Shown here in pieces: positions 1-5,446 of a DNA stretch of 5,446 nucleotides (the stretch's first letter is position 1; each line of letters begins with the position of its first letter). The position numbers were made by a program, and so were the translations under genes. The notes under the pieces were generated by a model. It ran no database searches. It worked only from the letters and a program-made list of their open reading frames with translations, and was not told where the DNA came from. The DNA comes from Clostridia bacterium (GTDB taxonomy: Bacteria > Bacillota > DSM-521 > Neomoorellales > Neomoorellaceae): assembly GCA_030445875.1 (NCBI GenBank), contig JASUSX010000146.1, positions 1 to 5,446 on the forward strand, read 5' to 3'.

Positions 1-321
1 GGGCTGGCCGTTGATATAGAGGGTATTATGCCTGGCCTCGACAGTATCTCCGCCTATAGCTACCACCCGTTTAATATAATCCCGGCTGGGGTCCAGGGGG
101 TAATGGAAGACTACCACATCGCCCCGCTGGGGTTCTCCCAGACGATAGATCAAGCGATTAACGATAATCCGATCCCCTGGATAAAGGGTAGGCTCCATGG
201 ATTCGGAGGGTATATAAAAAGGCGTAAAGAGAAAGCTCCTGATAATCAGAGCCAGAATGGCAGCGATTATCAGGGATTGGGTTAAATCCCACCACCAGGC
301 GGTACCTTTGGTTTCCTGCAA
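1..321 (-). CDS. lepB: Signal peptidase I, N-terminal 107 residues (cut by window start)
   Basis: Membrane-bound type I signal peptidase, which removes signal peptides from exported proteins on the outer face of the cytoplasmic membrane. The minus-strand reading shows a short N-terminus rich in Trp (residues 9-11), then one hydrophobic segment at about residues 13-32 that serves as membrane anchor. The Ser box follows as SESMEPTL, with the likely nucleophile Ser41. RGDVVVF (66-72) and DYIKRVVAIGGD (81-92) come next, with the likely general base Lys84. This Ser/Lys dyad defines the S26 family. The start is TTG at 321-319, placed 8 bases after an AGGGGG ribosome binding site. No in-frame ATG or GTG lies between that site and the next upstream stop (384-382). 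The C-terminal half lies beyond position 1. It is 65 bases downstream of rplS, an arrangement common in clostridia, where rbgA and rnhB often follow. The family is secure; the exact start is fairly secure. Confidence 0.93.
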   Translation of the reverse strand, partial: MQETKGTAWWWDLTQSLIIAAILALIIRSFLFTPFYIPSESMEPTLYPGDRIIVNRLIYRLGEPQRGDVVVFHYPLDPSRDYIKRVVAIGGDTVEARHNTLYINGQP

Positions 322-347
322 AGGTCGATGCCCCCTATTAGTCAATA

Positions 348-373
348 CGGGACTGATTCGGCCACCAGTCCCG
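348..373 (-). promoter_or_regulatory. Intergenic hairpin between rplS and lepB
   Basis: A perfect 8-bp inverted repeat, CGGGACTG / CAGTCCCG, encloses a 10-base loop (356-365). It lies in the 65-base gap after the rplS stop and before the lepB ribosome binding site. Neither strand has a run of T after the stem, so it does not look like a standard intrinsic terminator. It could be a partial terminator, an RNA processing or stability stem that sets the ratio of RplS to LepB, or a protein site. The stem is seen directly; the role is inference. Confidence 0.55.
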
Positions 374-386
374 TTGCTTGACTATG

Positions 387-728
387 TTACCGCTCTTCTT
401 TAATCCGGGCTGCCTTACCAACCCGCCCGCGCAGGTAGTAAAGTTTAGCGCGCCTCACCCGGCCATGGCGTGTCACTTCAATATGGTCGATACGCGGTGA
501 GTTAACGGGGAAAATCCTCTCCACAGCTACGCCATAGGAAACGCGGCGTACGGTAAAGGTTTCATTTATCCCCCGCCCGCGCCGGCCAATTACCGTTCCT
601 TCAAAGACCTGGATCCTTTCCCGGTTGCCCTCAACAACCTTGACGTGCACCCGTACAGTATCTCCCGGCTTAAAGGGAGGAATATCCGCCCGGATCTGTT
701 CCTTTTCCAGGGCCTCAATAATCTGCAA
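387..728 (-). CDS. rplS: 50S ribosomal protein L19 (bL19)
   Basis: Structural protein of the large ribosomal subunit, located at the 30S-50S interface. The 113-residue length fits the family (about 115). Typical blocks are [16 protein letters not shown] (19-34), [25 protein letters not shown] (38-62) and the basic C-terminal part [19 protein letters not shown] (91-109), which contacts 23S rRNA. The start is TTG at 728-726, eight bases after a strong AGGAGG site. The next codons [10 protein letters not shown] match the usual L19 N-terminus, so TTG is well supported. It is the seventh gene of the cluster, 107 bases after trmD. Unlike the tightly packed genes upstream, it has its own promoter-like sequence, which fits the need to make more ribosomal protein than TrmD. 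Identification is secure. Confidence 0.98.
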   Translation of the reverse strand: MQIIEALEKEQIRADIPPFKPGDTVRVHVKVVEGNRERIQVFEGTVIGRRGRGINETFTVRRVSYGVAVERIFPVNSPRIDHIEVTRHGRVRRAKLYYLRGRVGKAARIKEER

Positions 729-767
729 CTCTAACCCCTCCTTTCCCGGCCAGTAAAACCAGCCCTT

Positions 768-795
768 ATTATATCACGTTTTCTTGGGAAAACAA
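768..795 (-). promoter_or_regulatory. Probable internal sigma-A promoter for rplS-lepB (extended -10)
   Basis: Reading the minus strand, a perfect TATAAT (773-768) is preceded by TGA, giving the extended -10 form TGnTATAAT (776-768). A weak -35, TTGTTT (795-790), lies 16 bp upstream. Transcription would begin near 761, leaving a leader of about 32 bases that contains the AGGAGG site of rplS. It lies in the only sizeable gap of the distal cluster and would let rplS and lepB be expressed above the level of trmD. Sequence match only; no start-site data. Confidence 0.6.
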
Positions 796-803
796 ATTCC
801 GGT

Positions 804-819
804 CCGGGCCAGGGCCCGG
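804..819 (-). promoter_or_regulatory. GC-rich hairpin just after trmD
   Basis: CCGGGC / GCCCGG forms a 6-bp all-GC stem around a 4-base loop, 16 bases past the trmD stop. On the minus strand it is followed, after ACCGG, by a T-rich stretch (AATTTGTTTT, 799-790) that overlaps the -35 region of the proposed rplS promoter. The distance from stem to T-tract is longer than in a good intrinsic terminator, so at most it would act as a weak attenuator between trmD and rplS. Seen as a stem; function inferred. Confidence 0.4.
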
Positions 820-835
820 GGGCAGGGGCCTTTGG

Positions 836-1585
836 CTAGCCTTCATCCCCGGCCTGTCCGGCGATCTCCGCCAGGATTTCTTGGTCCTCCCGGGTTAATT
901 GCAACCCGGCCAGCAAATCGGGACGCCGTCGCCAGGTTCGTTCCAGGGCCTGGCGCCGCCGCCAGCGGCGTATCTGCTCATGGTTACCCGTCAGCAAAAC
1001 TTCTGGTACCTCCAGGCCACGAAAGGAACGCGGTCGGGTATACTGAGGATACTCCAGCAGCCCCATGGCGAAGGAGTCCTCCCTGGCCCCGGCCGGATCA
1101 CCCAGTACCCCCGGCAGCAGGCGGGTAACGGCGTCAATAATGACCATCGCCGGTAATTCACCGCCTGTGAGGACGTAATCGCCGATTGATATCTCCCGGG
1201 TGACCAGTGCCTGCCTGACCCTTTCATCTATGCCCTCGTAATGGCCACAGATCAGGATCAGGTGTTCCTGCTCAGCCAGTTCTTCTGCCAGGGCTTGCTT
1301 AAATACTGCACCCTGGGGCGACATGAGAATGATCGGCGGCCTTTCTCTTCCCCTTCCCGCTAACAGGTCCTCCACCGCCAGAAACAGGGGTTCCGCCATC
1401 ATTACCATGCCCGGCCCGCCGCCGAAGGGGTAATCGTCGACGTTTCGGTGCTTGTTCCTGGCGTAGTTGCGGATGTCAACCAGGTTTACGGCCAGCTGGC
1501 CCTGTTCCCGCGCCCGTTTGATGATACTGGTAGCCAGAAACCCGCTAAACATCTCGGGGAAGATAGTCAGGACATCAACGCGCAA
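836..1585 (-). CDS. trmD: tRNA (guanine37-N1)-methyltransferase
   Basis: Cytoplasmic SPOUT-family enzyme that transfers a methyl group from S-adenosylmethionine to N1 of G37 in tRNAs reading CNN codons, preventing +1 frameshifts. Its 249 residues match the family length. The N-terminus [12 protein letters not shown] and [14 protein letters not shown] (49-62) are typical. The trefoil-knot SAM-binding segments are [10 protein letters not shown] (114-123) and [16 protein letters not shown] (132-147). By alignment from memory with E. coli TrmD, Arg155 (in DAVTR) and Asp170 (in EDSF) correspond to catalytic Arg154 and Asp169; both are present. The C-terminal domain contains [11 protein letters not shown] (175-185) and [15 protein letters not shown] (196-210). 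The start is TTG at 1585-1583, eight bases after AGGGGG. The rimM stop lies 12 bases upstream, and the trmD binding site overlaps the end of rimM, which suggests translational coupling. Identification is secure. Confidence 0.98.
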   Translation of the reverse strand: MRVDVLTIFPEMFSGFLATSIIKRAREQGQLAVNLVDIRNYARNKHRNVDDYPFGGGPGMVMMAEPLFLAVEDLLAGRGRERPPIILMSPQGAVFKQALAEELAEQEHLILICGHYEGIDERVRQALVTREISIGDYVLTGGELPAMVIIDAVTRLLPGVLGDPAGAREDSFAMGLLEYPQYTRPRSFRGLEVPEVLLTGNHEQIRRWRRRQALERTWRRRPDLLAGLQLTREDQEILAEIAGQAGDEG

Positions 1586-1597
1586 AGGCCAGTCCCC

Positions 1598-2110
1598 CTA
1601 ATCCAGCAAACCAGGTGGTACTTCGACGCAAATTTCCCTCCTGGCCAGGTTAATATGGCGTACCACCTCTTTTAACGCTGGGATTAGTATCTCCTTTTGA
1701 CCGGCACCGGTAACTACATAAACATCATTGGCCCCGGTGGTTATTACATCCGTCAGCGTCCCCAGGAACTGGCCGCTGGTTGTGAAAACCCGGCTACCCA
1801 GGAGCTGAAAGATATAATAGTGCCCCGGCGGGAGGGGCTCCACCTCCCATGGTTCTACCTGGAGGACTGCCCCCTGGCAGGCTCTGGCCTGGTCGGCATC
1901 GTTTATTTCTGCTAATTTCAGGAGCAGGTACCTCCCCTGGGAACGGGCTTCCCTGACCGTTACCCGGCTGGTCCCACCCTTATGCTGTAATAGCAACCTG
2001 GTACCGGGCCGGAAGCGTTCGGGGAAATCGGTCCACGGTTCGACTTTTACTTCCCCCAGGATGCCGTGGCTGGCCACGATTTTACCGACGTCAACCCTTG
2101 CGTCTGCCAT
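1598..2110 (-). CDS. rimM: 16S rRNA processing / 30S maturation factor RimM
   Basis: Assembly factor that binds ribosomal protein uS19 and helps fold the head of the 30S subunit. Its 170 residues match the family. The N-terminal RimM barrel starts with VGKIVASHGILGEVKVEPWT (8-27, first and last residues approximate) and includes FRPGTRLLLQ (33-42). The C-terminal PRC-barrel half starts near residue 95 with GHYYIFQLLGSRVFT and contains GQFLGTLTDVITTGANDVYVV (114-133 region) and ILIPALKEVVRHINL (141-155). ATG at 2110 follows the khpA stop by only two bases. No strong ribosome binding site is visible in the overlapping end of khpA, so translation probably depends on ribosomes arriving from khpA. 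RimM next to TrmD is a near-universal bacterial pairing. Identification is secure. Confidence 0.97.
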   Translation of the reverse strand: MADARVDVGKIVASHGILGEVKVEPWTDFPERFRPGTRLLLQHKGGTSRVTVREARSQGRYLLLKLAEINDADQARACQGAVLQVEPWEVEPLPPGHYYIFQLLGSRVFTTSGQFLGTLTDVITTGANDVYVVTGAGQKEILIPALKEVVRHINLARREICVEVPPGLLD

Positions 2111-2112
2111 CT

Positions 2113-2343
2113 TTACTGGATAATCTCGACCATTACCCGCTTACCCTGGTGGGCCGCTGCCGCCTTGACCAGGGTACGGATAGCCCGGGCGATACGGCCC
2201 TGTTTGCCGATCACCTTGCCCATATCCTCCTGGGCTACCCTGAGTTCCAGGATCACCGACTTTTCTCCTTCTACCTGGCTGACGCTTACCTGGTCGGGGT
2301 GATCTACCAGGGCCTGGGCCAGGGTGAGCAGTAAATCTTGCAT
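2113..2343 (-). CDS. khpA: KH-domain RNA-binding protein KhpA (YlqC, UPF0109)
   Basis: A 76-residue protein that is essentially a single KH domain. The nucleic-acid-binding GxxG loop is seen as GKQG at 46-49 inside MGKVIGKQGRIARAIRTLVK (41-60). The N-terminal helix LLLTLAQALVDHPDQVSV and the beta strand SVILELRVA complete the small fold. In other Firmicutes, KhpA partners with KhpB (Jag/EloR) and influences cell elongation and RNA binding; that role is known for the family and is not shown here. ATG at 2343 follows the rpsP stop by 11 bases, with a GGGGGG binding site in between. Its place between rpsP and rimM matches ylqC in Bacillus, but the Bacillus ylqD gene that usually follows is absent. 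Identification is secure from motif and position. Confidence 0.95.
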   Translation of the reverse strand: MQDLLLTLAQALVDHPDQVSVSQVEGEKSVILELRVAQEDMGKVIGKQGRIARAIRTLVKAAAAHQGKRVMVEIIQ

Positions 2344-2354
2344 AGTCTTCCCCC

Positions 2355-2627
2355 CTACCTGGCTTCCCTGGCAGACTGGAATTTCTGCCAGACACCAACT
2401 TTTTTAAGCAGGGCCCGGACTGTTTCCGAAGGCTGCGCCCCGGTGCCCAGCCAGCGCAGGGCCTTTTCTTCGTCCACCTTGATTTCGGCCGGTTGTTTAA
2501 CGGGGTTGTAATAGCCGATTTCCTCAATTACCCTGCCATCGCGGGGCGCACGGGAATCGGCTACCACCAGGCGATAAAAGGGTGCTTTTTTTGCCCCTAT
2601 CCGCTTCAAGCGAATCTTCGTTGCCAT
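2355..2627 (-). CDS. rpsP: 30S ribosomal protein S16 (bS16)
   Basis: Structural protein of the small ribosomal subunit body, needed for correct 30S assembly. The 90-residue length equals that of many Firmicutes S16 proteins. The diagnostic N-terminus is [20 protein letters not shown] (4-23), followed by [20 protein letters not shown] (24-43). The C-terminal part includes [21 protein letters not shown] (54-73 region), where helix residues pack against 16S rRNA. ATG at 2627 lies five bases after an almost perfect GGAGGTGA site that directly abuts the ffh stop codon. The gap to ffh is 13 bases, so the two are surely co-transcribed. Identification is secure. Confidence 0.98.
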   Translation of the reverse strand: MATKIRLKRIGAKKAPFYRLVVADSRAPRDGRVIEEIGYYNPVKQPAEIKVDEEKALRWLGTGAQPSETVRALLKKVGVWQKFQSAREAR

Positions 2628-2640
2628 CTAAGTCACCTCC

Positions 2641-3984
<1,344 letters not shown>

Positions 3985-3993
3985 CTGTTTCAC

Positions 3994-4000
3994 CACCTCC
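3994..4000 (-). promoter_or_regulatory. Ribosome binding site that decides the ffh start
   Basis: GGAGGTG on the minus strand lies nine bases before the GTG at 3984-3982. It overlaps the upstream in-frame GTG at 3996-3994 and leaves no room before the GTG at 3993-3991. A ribosome bound here can therefore use only the 3984 start efficiently. Confidence 0.75.
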
Positions 4001-4032
4001 GTTGGTGATTTAAAATCCGCCTGGCTATCCGA

Positions 4033-4054
4033 GTTAAATCCTGGTTAAATCCTG
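4033..4054. repeat. Two perfect tandem 11-bp repeats upstream of ffh
   Basis: GTTAAATCCTG occurs twice head to tail (4033-4043 and 4044-4054). Looser copies of the core lie on both sides: CTTAAC at 4055-4060, and TTAAAATCC near 4010-4018. The period is about one helical turn, and the array lies 33 to 54 bases upstream of the ffh ribosome binding site. It could be a protein-binding array or a small replication-slippage duplication. No function is shown. Confidence 0.75.
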
Positions 4055-4222
4055 CTTAACTATTTACCCCGACCTTTCTCCCTACCTGCTCCGCTCCCTC
4101 TCCGTTTTATGGACGATAGCTAAATAAAATAACATTAAACCCCGTGGTGCTTAACATATCACCCAGGCAAACCATATTCGCGCTTATGCCCGGCACTGGC
4201 AGGGGAGGAAAACGTCTTCTAG

Positions 4223-4621
4223 TTAGTGGTAATTGGAGCGGGTTTCCGTTTTCCCTGTACTACCCTCCGGTAACTCCAGGAGTTCTTGCAGGATCCGGCC
4301 GACCTGCACCAGTTCCCCCTCGCAACCGTCACGGCGGTAATTCTGCAGATGGTTGATAGCTTCCATTAGTCGCTGCCGCAAGGATAGATCCCGTTGCAGG
4401 TATCCCAGGCGCGTTTCGTAGTCCTCCAGGGCTTTGATAGCCCGTTGCAGGCCATCGTAAACGGCCTGGCGGCTGACACCCTCCCCATCGGCGATCTCCC
4501 CCAGGGAAAGGTCGTGGTGATAGTGAAGTTCCAGCCAGTGCCTTTGCTTGGGGGTAAGGAGGGGGCCGTAAAAGTCATAAAGGCGGGCCACCCGGGCCAG
4601 CTGGTCAAGCATGGGCACCAC
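4223..4621 (-). CDS. ylxM: SRP-associated HTH protein YlxM (UPF0122)
   Basis: Small helix-turn-helix protein related to region 4 of sigma-70 factors. In Firmicutes it is encoded just ahead of ffh and, from work in streptococci and staphylococci, associates with the SRP. This reading is 132 residues, slightly longer than the usual 105-120. Conserved blocks are ARLYDFYGPLLTPKQRHWLELHY (about 12-34), the recognition motif DLSLGEIADGEGVSRQAVYDGLQRA (about 37-61), and a helical C-terminal part with LEDYETRLGYL (65-75). The tail after about 105 is variable. The start is uncertain. GTG at 4621 would be leaderless or nearly so, because the promoter -10 ends only eight bases before it. ATG at 4612 gives 129 residues, with only a weak GGTGGTG as binding site. 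It is separated from ffh by 238 non-coding bases. Confidence 0.92.
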   Translation of the reverse strand: MVPMLDQLARVARLYDFYGPLLTPKQRHWLELHYHHDLSLGEIADGEGVSRQAVYDGLQRAIKALEDYETRLGYLQRDLSLRQRLMEAINHLQNYRRDGCEGELVQVGRILQELLELPEGSTGKTETRSNYH

Positions 4622-4629
4622 CGCAGATG

Positions 4630-4658
4630 ATTATATGGTACTTTGGTCCCGGTGTCAA
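4630..4658 (-). promoter_or_regulatory. Consensus sigma-A promoter for the ylxM-ffh cluster
   Basis: The minus strand shows a perfect -35 TTGACA (4658-4653), a 17-bp spacer and a perfect -10 TATAAT (4635-4630), matching the consensus at all 12 positions. The expected start point is about 4624-4621, at or just before the first ylxM codon. It points into the cluster and is the only strong promoter found for its upstream half. This fits constitutive housekeeping expression. Confidence 0.88.
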
Positions 4659-4679
4659 GGGCTGGACTTTGACAGCACC

Positions 4680-4709
4680 GTGAGTCATGATAAAGCATCC
4701 CTTACTCAC
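4680..4709. repeat. Imperfect inverted repeat in the divergent intergenic region
   Basis: GTGAGT (4680-4685) is mirrored by ACTCAC (4704-4709), with an inner ATG/CAT pair (4687-4689 and 4696-4698). It lies 21 bases upstream of the ylxM -35 box, between ylxM and the divergent UPF0158 gene. It could be an operator, but such 6-bp repeats also arise by chance; low confidence as a functional site. Confidence 0.3.
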
Positions 4710-4832
4710 ACCCGATACTTTTGTCTCTTGCCGCAAAAAGGATTACTCGATTTTTTAGCGAAATAAATTACAGGAAATTATATTTAGCGTCACCCCCCAG
4801 GAGGGGTAGACATATTGGTGAGGTGAATTTTT

Positions 4833-5267
4833 ATGCCCAAAAAGCTGAAGGTTGATTTCACAGAACTTCTCGGTGCTTTTGAGTGTGGTTCCGTAAATGA
4901 AATGTTTTTCTTAGACCTGGAAACGGGCGAAATACTTTATGTGCCCGATAGCTTCACCGATCCAGAAGAACATGAGCGACTAACGGAGGAAATCGACGCC
5001 AATTTTGAACGCTACCTCCGGATTCCCTATATAGAAAGCTATGAGGGATACGCTGATATGGAGGATTTTATCAGCGAAATAGATGAGGCCCATGTTCACG
5101 ATTTACTGGAGGTAGCTATCCAAGGCAAAGGGGCCTTTCGCCGGTTTAAGGATGTGTTAGCCCGCTACCCCGCTTGCCGGGAAAAATGGTTTAAATTCAA
5201 GGAAGAACGTGATATCCAGAGAGTAAAGGATTGGCTAGAGGCGGAAGAAATTGTCATCATTGATTAA
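4833..5267 (+). CDS. UPF0158-family protein of unknown function
   Basis: A 144-residue soluble, acidic protein with no signal peptide or membrane segment. I recognise it as UPF0158 by several blocks. MFFLDLETGEILYV (24-37) is typical of the N-terminal strand pair. IPYIESYEGYADMEDFI (64-80) comes next, then GKGAFRRFKDVLARYP (98-113), KWFKFKEER (118-126) and VKDWLEAEEI (131-140). The biochemical role of the family is unknown and none is claimed here. ATG at 4833 is six bases after a good GAGGTGA site (4820-4826). The gene diverges from the ylxM-ffh cluster, with 211 bases between the starts, and stands alone. Its base composition looks more AT-rich than the cluster's. A TATATT (4779-4784) is a possible -10, but no convincing -35 accompanies it. 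Family call is good; function unknown. Confidence 0.88.
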   Translation: MPKKLKVDFTELLGAFECGSVNEMFFLDLETGEILYVPDSFTDPEEHERLTEEIDANFERYLRIPYIESYEGYADMEDFISEIDEAHVHDLLEVAIQGKGAFRRFKDVLARYPACREKWFKFKEERDIQRVKDWLEAEEIVIID

Positions 5268-5360
5268 ACCTGATTGTTATCATCTACACCTACTTAGAGG
5301 TTAGATCTCGAGGAATGAGATAGACATGAATGGCTTCCCCCAGGGCGGCAAAAGAGGTTG

Positions 5361-5395
5361 ACCCGAGCGGGTAGTTCACTGGGCTTATTCAGCCC
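5361..5395. repeat. Two adjacent short hairpins downstream of the UPF0158 gene
   Basis: ACCCG / CGGGT (5361-5372) and GGGCT / AGCCC (5381-5395, loop TATTC) are two 5-bp stems spaced eight bases apart, about 95-130 bases past the UPF0158 stop. Neither is followed by a T-run on the plus strand, so they are poor terminators. They overlap the possible minus-strand coding remnant, which may explain them as chance. Confidence 0.35.
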
Positions 5396-5424
5396 TTGAC
5401 CATGGTTGCCACAAAATATATAAT
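5396..5424 (+). promoter_or_regulatory. Promoter-like pair at the right edge
   Basis: TTGACC (5396-5401), a 17-bp spacer and a perfect TATAAT (5419-5424) match sigma-A consensus at 11 of 12 positions on the plus strand. The expected start point, near 5431, falls at the junction with the adapter sequence, so any gene it serves is not in the window. The -10 lies in an AT-rich stretch, which raises the chance of a fortuitous match. Confidence 0.45.
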
Positions 5425-5431
5425 ATTTACA

Positions 5432-5446
5432 AGATCGGAAGAGCAC
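5432..5446 (+). other. Illumina TruSeq adapter remnant (not genomic)
   Basis: The last 15 bases, AGATCGGAAGAGCAC, are identical to the beginning of the standard Illumina TruSeq adapter and end exactly at the window edge. A chance 15-base match at a sequence end is very unlikely. The genomic sequence therefore most likely stops at about 5431, and this window end is probably a contig end. Confidence 0.95.

Noticed and set aside
28..285. A plus-strand open frame at the left edge
   Set aside because: The opposite strand encodes the signal peptidase I membrane segment and catalytic boxes, so this is a shadow.
784..1128. A 114-codon plus-strand open frame across the 3' part of trmD
   Set aside because: It is antisense to the clearly conserved trmD, has a low-complexity Pro/Arg/Ala-rich translation, and arises from the GC-rich codons of the real gene.
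4061..4222. An SRP RNA or riboswitch in the spacer between ylxM and ffh
   Set aside because: I could not find the conserved SRP RNA tetraloop region or the core of any riboswitch class I know, and no stable long stem is evident.
4144..4356. A 70-codon plus-strand frame spanning the ylxM-ffh spacer and the end of ylxM
   Set aside because: No ribosome binding site or family resemblance, and half of it overlaps the conserved ylxM on the other strand.
4669..4697. Plus-strand TTGACA (4669-4674) as a promoter for the UPF0158 gene
   Set aside because: The nearest -10-like hexamer (GATAAA) is only 14 bp away and no good hexamer lies at 16-18 bp.
4753..4784. TATATT (4779-4784) as the -10 of the UPF0158 gene
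   Set aside because: The position is plausible, but no acceptable -35 lies 16-18 bp upstream in this AT-rich stretch; mentioned in the gene entry only.
5326..5361. An 11-codon plus-strand frame (ATG at 5326) as a leader peptide
   Set aside because: It is very short, lacks a well-placed ribosome binding site, and has no regulated gene visible after it.

Overview
The window is chromosomal DNA from a bacterium of the Bacillota (Firmicutes). It is most like a thermophilic, moderately GC-rich clostridium of the Moorella / Thermoanaerobacterales type. That placement is inference. It rests on the gene order, strong GGAGG-type ribosome binding sites, frequent TTG and GTG starts (lepB, rplS and trmD start with TTG; ffh and probably ylxM with GTG), and proteins that read like the Bacillus/Clostridium forms of their families.

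From position 1 to about 4660 everything lies on the minus strand and forms one conserved protein-export and translation cluster. In transcription order (right to left) it reads ylxM, ffh, rpsP, khpA (KH-domain protein), rimM, trmD, rplS, and lepB, which is cut by the window start. The genes from ffh to trmD are packed 2 to 13 bases apart. A perfect sigma-A promoter (TTGACA, 17 bp, TATAAT) sits directly against the ylxM start, so the message is nearly leaderless. A second promoter with an extended -10 lies in the 107-base gap before rplS. A hairpin without a U-tract separates rplS from lepB. The 238-base gap between ylxM and ffh is non-coding and holds two tandem 11-bp repeats and a purine-rich tract.

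Functionally, Ffh is the signal-recognition-particle GTPase, YlxM is its usual HTH partner, and LepB cleaves signal peptides after export. RpsP and RplS are ribosomal proteins, RimM matures the 30S subunit, KhpA is a small RNA-binding protein, and TrmD makes m1G37 in tRNA to prevent frameshifting. The cluster thus joins ribosome assembly, tRNA quality and co-translational targeting.

At the right, after a 200-base divergent intergenic region, a plus-strand gene encodes a 144-residue UPF0158-family protein of unknown function. It is followed by about 160 bases with no intact gene. These hold two small hairpins, a good promoter-like pair at the very edge, and a short minus-strand reading frame that looks like a decayed coding remnant. 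The last 15 bases (5432-5446) match the start of the Illumina TruSeq adapter and are almost certainly not genomic.

I found no novel defence, mobile or biosynthetic system. The core is ordinary and highly conserved. The points worth a second look are the adapter, the ylxM start and promoter, the ffh start, and the intergenic elements.
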